Below are positions 6,127 through 12,502 of a stretch of 21,610 nucleotides of DNA, in pieces. The DNA is taken from contig JAIDLK010000077.1 in the NCBI GenBank assembly GCA_029051085.1, forward strand, positions 1 to 21,610, written 5' to 3'. The stretch comes from Alphaproteobacteria bacterium. Lineage in GTDB: Bacteria > Pseudomonadota > Alphaproteobacteria > Rs-D84. Below the pieces are notes generated by a model. It was given only the letters and a program-made list of their open reading frames with translations, was not told the DNA's origin and searched no databases. Each line of letters opens with the position of its first letter. Within the stretch, counting starts at the first letter, position 1. The translations under genes and the position numbers were made by a program.

Positions 6127-6540
6127 TTAGTTAACCTTACGTTCAACAATCTTTGTCTTTACCGGCAATTTTGCAGCCGCCAAAGCGAACGCTTCGTATG
6201 CAATTTCAGGTTTTACACCGTCCAATTCGAACATGATACGGCCAGGCTTTACACGGCAAATCCAATATTCAACCGCACCTTTACCCTTACCCATACGAAC
6301 TTCGGCAGGTTTCTTTGTAACCGGAACATCAGGAAATACGCGAATCCACAATTTACCCATACGTTTCATATGGCGTGTAATCGCACGACGCGCCGCTTCA
6401 ATCTGGCGAGCAGTCACACGTTCCGGAGTCATGGCCTTCAATCCAAAAGAACCGAACGCCAATTCGCTACCACCTTTGGTCGCACCATGAATGCGACCTT
6501 TGTGCTGTTTGCGAAATTTTGTTTTTGTTGGCATCAACAT
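6127..6540 (-). CDS. rplP: 50S ribosomal protein L16 (uL16)
   Basis: L16 is a late 50S protein by the A-site tRNA elbow and the peptidyl-transferase centre. It has 137 residues. It starts MLMPTKTKFRKQHKGRIHG; the ML start matches the family, so I prefer it over Met3. The L16 signatures are visible as KLWIRVFPDVPVTKKPAEVRMGKGKG and EYWICRVKPGRIMFE (about 91-105). It follows rpsC after 67 bp, including a CTATATGG-loop hairpin. Confidence 0.97.
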   Translation of the reverse strand: MLMPTKTKFRKQHKGRIHGATKGGSELAFGSFGLKAMTPERVTARQIEAARRAITRHMKRMGKLWIRVFPDVPVTKKPAEVRMGKGKGAVEYWICRVKPGRIMFELDGVKPEIAYEAFALAAAKLPVKTKIVERKVN

Positions 6541-6581
6541 AATTAACTACCTTTTATTACTTTTCCAATTTTTGTTTCCCC

Positions 6582-6600
6582 CGGCACCATATAGATGCCG
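6582..6600 (-). repeat. CTATATGG-loop hairpin in the rpsC–rplP gap
   Basis: In mRNA sense CGGCA–TCTATATGG–TGCCG: a perfect 5-bp stem with a 9-base loop. The loop is identical to that of the hairpin at 8158-8183, although the stems differ. It is not followed by a U-tract. Confidence 0.7.
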
Positions 6601-6607
6601 ACAAAAA

Positions 6608-7309
6608 TTATTTGCTTTTTCTTTCGCTGCTGCCGGCATATTCGGCGGGTCTTGCCATTTCAGATGCCAGCTTTTCCTTGTTTACGACATCACCGGTATA
6701 AATCCAAACTTTCACACCGATAACACCGTATGTCGTCTTTGCCTGGATAGACGCATAGTCAATATCCGCACGCAATGTGTGCAGCGGAATACGGCCTTCG
6801 CGGATTTGTTCGCTACGCGCGATTTCCGCACCGTTCAGACGGCCCGAGCACATAACCTTAATACCCTGGGCACCCGCTTTCTGAGCATTCTGAACAGCCT
6901 TCTTCATGGCGCGCTTCGGCGATACACGACCTTCAATCTGCTGAGCCATGTTCTGCGCGACCAACTGGGCGTTCAAATCAGGACGACGTACTTCATAAAT
7001 GTTTACGACAACCTGATCGTTTTTAACCAATTTCTTGATATCATTGCGCAACGCTTCGATATCCGCACCGTTTTTACCGATAATCATACCCGGACGGGAG
7101 GTGTGAATTGTAACAACAACTTTTTTTGCAAAGCGTTCAACAACCACTTTGGCCAGACCGGCTTTCTTCAGTTTCTTTTCAATAAATTTACGGATTTTAA
7201 TATCCTCGGCAACCAATGCGGCATAATCTTTTTTACCCGCAATCCAGCGTGAGTCTGTAATTTTATTAATACCCAGACGCTGTGAAATTGGCGATACTTT
7301 CTGTCCCAT
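6608..7309 (-). CDS. rpsC: 30S ribosomal protein S3 (uS3)
   Basis: S3 is a 30S head protein at the mRNA entry tunnel and part of the mRNA-unwinding site. It has 233 residues. It starts MGQKVSPISQRLGINK. A KH domain follows with the GxxG loop in GMIIGKNGADIEALR (about 75-89). The C-terminal S3 domain has the signature GRLNGAEIARSEQIREGRIPLHTLRADIDYA and VKVWIYTGDVV, then a short variable tail. It follows rplV after 88 bp. Confidence 0.98.
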   Translation of the reverse strand: MGQKVSPISQRLGINKITDSRWIAGKKDYAALVAEDIKIRKFIEKKLKKAGLAKVVVERFAKKVVVTIHTSRPGMIIGKNGADIEALRNDIKKLVKNDQVVVNIYEVRRPDLNAQLVAQNMAQQIEGRVSPKRAMKKAVQNAQKAGAQGIKVMCSGRLNGAEIARSEQIREGRIPLHTLRADIDYASIQAKTTYGVIGVKVWIYTGDVVNKEKLASEMARPAEYAGSSERKSK

Positions 7310-7345
7310 TTTCTTTTTTCCTTATTTTAAGGGCTCGTGTTCTTG

Positions 7346-7360
7346 AAACCATATAGGTTT
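7346..7360 (-). repeat. CTATATGG-type hairpin in the rplV–rpsC gap
   Basis: In mRNA sense AAACC–TATAT–GGTTT. The central CCTATATGG differs by one base from the TCTATATGG loop at 6582-6600 and 8158-8183. The stem is AT-rich and short, so on its own it would be weak. Confidence 0.5.
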
Positions 7361-7397
7361 TATTCAGGATTGCTCCATACCACTTGCCCTGGCTTTA

Positions 7398-7802
7398 TTA
7401 TTTTGCTTTTGTTTCTTTTTTTGCTTTTTTCGTCGGAGCCACACCCGATTCCAGAACAATAGTCAGGTTCGAGAACGGCTTCAAAATCGGACGTGCGCTG
7501 CCACGCGGTCCGGGCATAATGCGCTTCATTGTCAGCGCCTTGCCACACCAAATTTCTTTGACGAACAGGCTGTCAACCGGCAGATTCTTGTTATGTTCTG
7601 CATTGGCGACGGCGGACAGCAAAGTCTTCAAGACTTCACCTGAAACGCGCTTTTTCGAAAATTTCAAGACATCAACCGCACGCTCAACCGGCAATCCGCG
7701 AACCAAATCACACACCAAATTCAGTTTCTGGTGGCTGACGCGAATCATTTTATTAAAGGCGCGAACCTGATTATCTTTAATTCCATATCTTGTCGTTGTC
7801 AT
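7398..7802 (-). CDS. rplV: 50S ribosomal protein L22 (uL22)
   Basis: L22 touches all 23S rRNA domains, and its beta-hairpin lines the exit tunnel at the constriction. It has 134 residues. The N-terminus has IRVSHQKLNLVCDLVRGLPVERAVDVLKFSKKR. The tunnel hairpin reads ALTMKRIMPGPRGSARPI (about 89-106). The MKR stretch, deleted in known erythromycin-resistant E. coli, is intact. The C-terminus (PTKKAKKETKAK) is a lysine-rich extension. It follows rpsS by 44 bp. Confidence 0.97.
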   Translation of the reverse strand: MTTTRYGIKDNQVRAFNKMIRVSHQKLNLVCDLVRGLPVERAVDVLKFSKKRVSGEVLKTLLSAVANAEHNKNLPVDSLFVKEIWCGKALTMKRIMPGPRGSARPILKPFSNLTIVLESGVAPTKKAKKETKAK

Positions 7803-7823
7803 AACTGCTTACCTTATATTTAT

Positions 7824-7838
7824 GATTCCATTGGAATC
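7824..7838 (-). other. Short palindrome in the rpsS–rplV gap
   Basis: GATTCCATTGGAATC is a 15-base near-perfect palindrome (GATTC/GAATC stem with a CATTG loop). It lies just after the rpsS stop. It could form a small mRNA hairpin or be a protein-binding half-site pair. Its role is unknown. Confidence 0.4.
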
Positions 7839-7846
7839 AACAAACA

Positions 7847-8131
7847 TTATTTCTTGCCTGCCGCGGCTTTTTTATTTGCGGCATGGCCCTTGAATGTACG
7901 CGTCGGTGCAAATTCACCCAATTTGTGGCCAATCATATCTTCACTGATTGCAACCGGGATAAATTTATTACCATTGTGAACTTCAAAGGTCAACCCAACC
8001 ATCGGGGGAACAATTGTGCTGCCACGAGACCAGGTTTTAATCGGCTTGTGGTCATTCTTTTCGTTCGCCACAGCCGTCTTCTTCAAGACGGAAGGATGAA
8101 CATAAGGACCTTTCCAAACTGAACGAGACAT
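7847..8131 (-). CDS. rpsS: 30S ribosomal protein S19 (uS19)
   Basis: S19 is a 30S head protein that pairs with S13 at the subunit interface. It has 94 residues. It begins MSRSVWKGPYVHPSVLKK. The S19 signature is MVGLTFEVHNGNKFIPVAISEDMIGHKLGEFAPTRTFKGH (about 44-83). The tail AANKKAAAGKK is basic. The ATG is at 8129-8131, 58 bp after rplB. Confidence 0.98.
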   Translation of the reverse strand: MSRSVWKGPYVHPSVLKKTAVANEKNDHKPIKTWSRGSTIVPPMVGLTFEVHNGNKFIPVAISEDMIGHKLGEFAPTRTFKGHAANKKAAAGKK

Positions 8132-8157
8132 TAAATAACTCCGTTTTTTATTTCTCT

Positions 8158-8183
8158 GCCGGGCGCCATATAGACGCCCCGGC
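8158..8183 (-). repeat. CTATATGG-loop hairpin in the rplB–rpsS gap
   Basis: In mRNA sense GCCGGGGCG–TCTATATGG–CGCCCGGC: an 8-bp GC-rich stem with one bulged base and the same 9-base loop as 6582-6600. It is the most stable of the three related hairpins. It has no U-tract, so it is not an intrinsic terminator. Confidence 0.72.
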
Positions 8184-8189
8184 TATTTA

Positions 8190-9023
8190 TTATTTCTTCT
8201 TTGCCAAATGTCTGCTACGGATAATCATCTTTGCAGTGCGCTTGTTGCTACGAGTGCGATAACCCTTGGCCGGGATACCTGTACGAGATACAGGCTCGTG
8301 ACCCTTAGAGTGACCGTTACCACCACCCATCGGGTGATCATTCGGGTTCATCGCCATACCACGAACGGACGGACGAATACCCAACCAGCGTGCACGACCT
8401 GCCTTACCCAGGTTAACGTTACGCTGTTCCGGATTGGAAACGCTGCCTACTGTCGCCAAACAGTCAGAATGAACCTTGCGCAGTTCGCCGCTGTTCATTT
8501 TAATCTGGGCATACACACCGTCTTTACCCATCAACTGAGCATAGCAACCTGCACTGCGCGCCAACTGACCGCCGGCACCCGGCTTCAGTTCAACGTTGTG
8601 CACGATTGTACCAATCGGCATATTTTTCAACGGCATTGCATTACCCGGCTTAATATCTTCACGCGTACCGGAGATAACCGTATCCCCCGCCTTCAAATCA
8701 CGAGGCGCCAAGATATAAGAGCGAACACCATCCGTGTATTCAATCAACGCAATAAATGCTGTACGATTGGGGTCATATTCCAAGCGAACAACTGTCGCAG
8801 GAATCCCTGTCTTTTTACGATTAAAATCAATCAAACGATATTTACGTTTGTGACCGCCACCTTGGTGCATAACTGTCACATGACCGAAATTATTGCGACC
8901 ACCCTTGGATTTCAAACCAACAGTCAGCGATTTTTCCGGTGCGCCGCGGTGCAATTCGCTACGGTCAACCTGAGTCAACCCACGCATACCCGGCGTATTT
9001 GGCTTATAATGCTTTAATGCCAT
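8190..9023 (-). CDS. rplB: 50S ribosomal protein L2 (uL2)
   Basis: L2 is a primary 23S-binding protein near the peptidyl-transferase centre and bridge B7b. It has 277 residues, standard length. It starts MALKHYKPNTPGMRGLTQVD and carries YDPNRTAFIALIEYTDG (83-99) and RGMAMNPNDHPMGGGNG (221-237). His230, the equivalent of the functionally important E. coli His229, is kept. The next His of the usual DHPHGGG is Met here. The following segment reads GHEPVSRTGIPAKGYRTRSNKR, not the frequent HPVTPWG form. It follows rplW by 74 bp. Confidence 0.98.
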   Translation of the reverse strand: MALKHYKPNTPGMRGLTQVDRSELHRGAPEKSLTVGLKSKGGRNNFGHVTVMHQGGGHKRKYRLIDFNRKKTGIPATVVRLEYDPNRTAFIALIEYTDGVRSYILAPRDLKAGDTVISGTREDIKPGNAMPLKNMPIGTIVHNVELKPGAGGQLARSAGCYAQLMGKDGVYAQIKMNSGELRKVHSDCLATVGSVSNPEQRNVNLGKAGRARWLGIRPSVRGMAMNPNDHPMGGGNGHSKGHEPVSRTGIPAKGYRTRSNKRTAKMIIRSRHLAKKK

Positions 9024-9097
9024 TTTTTTCTTACCTTTGTTTCTGCTCTGACACTAACGTCCGAAAATCCGGATTCTCTGCCAGAACGTTTCGTTCA

Positions 9098-9430
9098 TTA
9101 TATGTTTGCGGACAAATCCAATTTTGCATCTGCCGGCAATGATACATATGCCTTTTTTACAGTGCGCTGTGTTCCTGTGCTGCGGCCGCGGAAAGTTTTT
9201 ACCTTACCTTTTGTAACCACAATGTTAACCTTTGTCGGCTTTACATTGTAGATGGCCTGAACGGCACGAGCAACGTCCTCCTTGGTCGCATCAATTGCAA
9301 CTTCGAAGGCTACACTGTTGTTTTCAGACAGTTTTGCTGCCTTTTCCGAGATTATCGGACGACGCAGTATACCATAAGTACCGGCGGTCGCAACGATTTT
9401 TTTCTCTGTATTAACTTTTTTTTCTGCCAT
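9098..9430 (-). CDS. rplW: 50S ribosomal protein L23 (uL23)
   Basis: L23 sits at the tunnel exit and is the docking point for trigger factor and SRP. It has 110 residues, with an extra N-terminal basic stretch (MAEKKVNTEKKIVATAG) before the conserved ILRRPIISEKAAKL. The Glu of SEK corresponds to the trigger-factor-contact Glu18 of E. coli. The C-terminal part, YNVKPTKVNIVVTKGKVKTFRGRSTGTQRTVKKAYVSL, holds the L23 signature. rplD lies 19 bp upstream. Confidence 0.96.
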   Translation of the reverse strand: MAEKKVNTEKKIVATAGTYGILRRPIISEKAAKLSENNSVAFEVAIDATKEDVARAVQAIYNVKPTKVNIVVTKGKVKTFRGRSTGTQRTVKKAYVSLPADAKLDLSANI

Positions 9431-9449
9431 TTCGTTGACCTTTCTTTAA

Positions 9450-10070
9450 TTATGCCAATCTTGCTTCAACCGCTTTGACTGCATCGGCTGTCAAAACCAA
9501 TTTTTCATGTTTCAGAATATCCAAAACATTCAGACCAATTGTCGGCAACGCATCAACGTTCGCGATATTTGCCGCAGACTTCTTAAAGTTTTCATCCAAA
9601 GTATCTGCACCGACAAACAATGCGGATGTCAAGCCCAAGTTCTTTAACTGCTTCGCGAATGCGCCTGTTTTGGCAGCAGACAGCTTTTCAGAATCAATAA
9701 CTATCAGACTGCCCTCTTTTGCCTTGGACGACAAAGCCATTTTCAAACCCAGTGCACGCACTTTCTTCGGCAAATCGATTGAATGATCACGGACAACCGG
9801 TCCATGAACAACACCACCGCCACGCATGTGAACATTATATTTTTCACCCTGACGAGCATTACCCGTTTTCTTCTGCTTGAAAGCTTTCTTACCGCTGCCT
9901 TCTACATCGGATACGGTCTTTACCGCATGTGTACCAGCGCGAGACTTAGCACGCTGCCATGTAACAACGCGATGCAAGATGTCCGCACGGGGTTCCAAAC
10001 CGAATATCTGGTCTGACAGTTCAACTTTGCCGACCGATTTTCCATCAAAATTTACGATATCTATTTGCAT
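9450..10070 (-). CDS. rplD: 50S ribosomal protein L4 (uL4)
   Basis: L4 has a long internal loop that lines the exit tunnel; in E. coli it also autoregulates the S10 operon. The chosen start is ATG 10068-10070 (MQIDIVNFDGKSVGKVEL), 206 residues. An in-frame GTG at 10077-10079 is rejected: AAGG lies eight bases before the ATG but only one base before the GTG. Conserved parts are EPRADILHRVVTWQRAKSRAGTH, the tunnel loop KAFKQKKTGNARQG and GGGVVHGPVVRDHS. The C-terminal half is more variable. Confidence 0.96.
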   Translation of the reverse strand: MQIDIVNFDGKSVGKVELSDQIFGLEPRADILHRVVTWQRAKSRAGTHAVKTVSDVEGSGKKAFKQKKTGNARQGEKYNVHMRGGGVVHGPVVRDHSIDLPKKVRALGLKMALSSKAKEGSLIVIDSEKLSAAKTGAFAKQLKNLGLTSALFVGADTLDENFKKSAANIANVDALPTIGLNVLDILKHEKLVLTADAVKAVEARLA

Positions 10071-10100
10071 TTTATTCACCTTACTCTTCTGTCGCTGTTA

Positions 10101-10811
10101 TTATTCCGCAACAGCTTCTGTTTCGGTTGCTTTTGCTGTTTCAGCCATTTTTGTCGGCATCGGCAGGTCTTTATGTTCCTTTTTAATCGCATCGGTTACC
10201 AATACGAATGTGCCGTTTGCACCCGGAACTGCACCTTCGACGAAAATCAAGTTATCCGCCGCATCTGTGCCAAAGACTTTCAGGTTCTGAACCGTAACGG
10301 TTTCATTACCCATCTGACCGGCCATCTTTTTACCTTTCAAAACACGACCCGGCCATTCACGCATACCCGTACCACCGATGGAACGATGCGCCTTCAAAAC
10401 ACCGTGAGTCGCTTCTTTACCGCCGAAATTATGACGCTTCATCGCGCCCTGGAATCCCTTACCCTTGCTTGTCGCCTGAACATCAACAAATTGGCCGGCA
10501 ACAAAATGTTCCGCATTCAGCGCTGTTCCCACCGGGATAACGCAATCTTCGGATACGCGGAATTCAACAACTTTGCGGAATGGTTTAACACCCGCTTTTT
10601 CTGCTGCGACCGCTTGGGGTTTTGCAATATGTTTTGCCTTGGCCTCGCGCATACCCACGATATTTGCGATATAACCGTTCTTGTCCGCCGTACGATTTCC
10701 GATAACTGTACAATCGCCGACCGCCAGGACCGTCACCGCATGGGCCGCCCCCGCGTCGTCATACAGACGCGTCATTCCTATTTTTGTTGTAATTAATCCG
10801 CTACGTTTCAT
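10101..10811 (-). CDS. rplC: 50S ribosomal protein L3 (uL3)
   Basis: L3 starts 23S assembly and reaches the peptidyl-transferase centre. It has 236 residues including a variable acidic/alanine-rich tail (MAETAKATETEAVAE). The N-terminus, MKRSGLITTKIGMTRLYDD, and the L3 core, FQGAMKRHNFGGKEATHG and GRVLKGKKMAGQMGNETVTVQ, are clear. At residue 150 (TGM150REWPG) it has Met where E. coli has Gln150, the glutamine methylated by PrmB. It follows rpsJ by 69 bp, with a 7-bp-stem hairpin in the gap. Confidence 0.97.
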   Translation of the reverse strand: MKRSGLITTKIGMTRLYDDAGAAHAVTVLAVGDCTVIGNRTADKNGYIANIVGMREAKAKHIAKPQAVAAEKAGVKPFRKVVEFRVSEDCVIPVGTALNAEHFVAGQFVDVQATSKGKGFQGAMKRHNFGGKEATHGVLKAHRSIGGTGMREWPGRVLKGKKMAGQMGNETVTVQNLKVFGTDAADNLIFVEGAVPGANGTFVLVTDAIKKEHKDLPMPTKMAETAKATETEAVAE

Positions 10812-10836
10812 TTTTGTTGCCTTATTTTTATGTCAG

Positions 10837-10873
10837 AGGTTGGACTGTGCATATCCTTTTCGCCGCCCAACCT
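10837..10873 (-). other. Hairpin in the rpsJ–rplC gap
   Basis: AGGTTGG and CCAACCT form a perfect 7-bp stem around a 23-base loop. It fills half of the 69-bp gap. There is no U-tract. It could be a processing site or an autoregulatory target; nothing in the sequence decides this. Confidence 0.5.
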
Positions 10874-10880
10874 AACAGCC

Positions 10881-11192
10881 TTACAATTTAATCTTTACGT
10901 CTACACCTGACGCCAAATCCAACTTCATCAAAGCATCAACCGTCTGAGGGGTTGGATTAACAATGTCGATTACCGCCTTATGATTGCGGATTTCGAACTG
11001 CTCACGCGACTTCTTGTCAACGTGCGGCGAACGGTTCACCGTAAATTTCTGAATCAAAGTTGGCAAGCGAACGGGTCCAACGACATCCGCGCCGGTGCGC
11101 TTTGCAGTTTTGACAATTTCTTCAACAGATTCCATCAAGACTCTGTGGTCAAAAGCCGTCAACTTGATGCGAATTTTAGATGCAGGTACCAT
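10881..11192 (-). CDS. rpsJ: 30S ribosomal protein S10 (uS10, NusE)
   Basis: S10 is a 30S head protein and, as NusE, a partner of NusB and NusG in antitermination and transcription–translation coupling. It has 103 residues. It begins MVPASKIRIKLTAFDHRVL. The S10 signature is VGPVRLPTLIQKFTVNRSPHVDKKSREQFEIR (about 39-70), followed by NHKAVIDIVNPTPQTVDALMKLDL. It directly follows tuf, as in many bacteria where str and S10 operons are fused. The 78-bp gap holds a large hairpin. Confidence 0.98.
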   Translation of the reverse strand: MVPASKIRIKLTAFDHRVLMESVEEIVKTAKRTGADVVGPVRLPTLIQKFTVNRSPHVDKKSREQFEIRNHKAVIDIVNPTPQTVDALMKLDLASGVDVKIKL

Positions 11193-11216
11193 TTGTTCGT
11201 TTCCTTATTTTTATCC

Positions 11217-11260
11217 GGGCCGGTAATCACTGGCAGTATCTCAGCCAGTTACACCGACCC
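11217..11260 (-). promoter_or_regulatory. Large two-part hairpin between tuf and rpsJ
   Basis: In mRNA sense an outer 8-bp stem GGGTCGGT/ACCGGCCC (one G·U) encloses a small internal loop and an inner 6-bp stem ACTGGC/GCCAGT with a 9-base loop. The next bases are GGATAAAAATAAGG, with no U-tract, so it is not an intrinsic terminator. It sits at the str/S10 junction, where the E. coli S10 leader (L4 target) would be. A role in L4 control or RNA cleavage is inference. Confidence 0.65.
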
Positions 11261-11270
11261 GTTGGTTGTA

Positions 11271-12458
11271 TTATTTGATAATCTTCGATACAACACCGGC
11301 GCCAACCGTGCGACCGCCTTCGCGGATAGCAAAGCGACGACCTTCGCTCATAGCAATCGGTGCAATCAGCTGCACTGTGATACGAACGTTGTCACCCGGC
11401 AGAACCATTTCTTTATCAGCCGGCAATGTGATTGTACCAGTTACGTCTGTTGTGCTGAAGTAGAACTGCGGACGATAGTTGGAGAAGAACGCCGTATGAC
11501 GACCACCTTCATCTTTCGTCAAGATATAAACTTCAGCTTCGAATTCTGTGTGCGGTGTGATGGAACCCGGTTTGCAGATAATCTGACCACGTTCAACATC
11601 TTCTTTCTTTGTACCACGCAACAACAGACCTACGTTGTCACCAGCTTCACCCTGATCCAGCAATTTGCGGAACATTTCAACACCGGTAACAGTTGTTTTC
11701 TGTGTCGGACGCAGACCAACGATTTCGCATTCGTCACCAACCTTGATAACACCGGATTCAATACGGCCTGTTACCACGGTACCACGACCTGTGATAGAGA
11801 ATACGTCTTCAATCGGCATCAAGAACGGCTTGTCAACCGGACGTTCCGGCATCGGGATGTATTCATCGCAAGCCTTTAACAGAGCGTCAATCGCTTCTTT
11901 GCCCAGACCGTCGTTCTTGCCTTCCAGAGCGGATATAGCGGAACCACGGATAATCGGAGCATTGTCGCCATCGAAATCGTTAGCGGACAGCAGTTCGCGG
12001 ATTTCCATTTCAACCAATTCCAACAGTTCCGGATCATTCGCCAAATCGCACTTGTTCAGGAAAACAACGATTTTCGGAATACCAACCTGACGTGCCAACA
12101 GAATGTGTTCGCGTGTCTGGGGCATAGGACCGTCTGTCGCAGCAACCACCAAGATAGCACCGTCCATCTGCGCGGCACCGGTAATCATGTTTTTAACATA
12201 GTCGGCGTGTCCCGGGCAGTCTACGTGAGCATAATGGCGTGTATCCGTTTCATATTCAACGTGGGCTGTGTTAATTGTTATACCGCGTGCCTTTTCTTCC
12301 GGAGCGTTGTCAATTTCATTAACGCCCTTCGATTTATCAGCACCAACACCATAACATTGTACAATAGCTGCAGTTGTCGTCGTTTTACCGTGGTCAACGT
12401 GACCAATGGTACCGATGTTAACATGCGGCTTGGTTCTTACGTACTTTTCTTTTGCCAT
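11271..12458 (-). CDS. tuf: Elongation factor Tu
   Basis: EF-Tu is the GTPase that delivers aminoacyl-tRNA to the ribosomal A site. It has 395 residues. The G motifs are GHVDHGKT (19-26), RGITI (59-63), DCPGH (80-84), NKCD (135-138) and SAISALEG. Domain 2 (VFSITGRGTVVTGRIE) and domain 3 (RRFAIREGGRTVGAGVV) are intact. Helix A after the P-loop is divergent and one residue shorter than in E. coli (TTAAIVQCYGVGADKSKG). Position 160 is Asn where E. coli has Tyr160. The strong AAGGAG ribosome-binding site fits high expression. It follows fusA by 44 bp. Confidence 0.99.
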   Translation of the reverse strand: MAKEKYVRTKPHVNIGTIGHVDHGKTTTTAAIVQCYGVGADKSKGVNEIDNAPEEKARGITINTAHVEYETDTRHYAHVDCPGHADYVKNMITGAAQMDGAILVVAATDGPMPQTREHILLARQVGIPKIVVFLNKCDLANDPELLELVEMEIRELLSANDFDGDNAPIIRGSAISALEGKNDGLGKEAIDALLKACDEYIPMPERPVDKPFLMPIEDVFSITGRGTVVTGRIESGVIKVGDECEIVGLRPTQKTTVTGVEMFRKLLDQGEAGDNVGLLLRGTKKEDVERGQIICKPGSITPHTEFEAEVYILTKDEGGRHTAFFSNYRPQFYFSTTDVTGTITLPADKEMVLPGDNVRITVQLIAPIAMSEGRRFAIREGGRTVGAGVVSKIIK

Positions 12459-12502
12459 AGTTTTCTCCTTAGGCTTGGCTTGTTTAGTTTAAAACTCTAT
12501 TT

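Noticed and set aside
6491..7252. 253-codon plus-strand open frame
   Set aside because: It lies antisense to rpsC and rplP, has no ribosome-binding site and low-complexity hydrophobic/Asn-rich content typical of a shadow frame.
10071..10079. GTG start giving a three-residue longer L4
   Set aside because: The AAGG is one base from the GTG but eight from the ATG at 10070, which also gives the usual L4 N-terminus.
10065..10796. 243-codon plus-strand open frame
   Set aside because: It is antisense to rplC over nearly its whole length and resembles no protein; rplC is certain.
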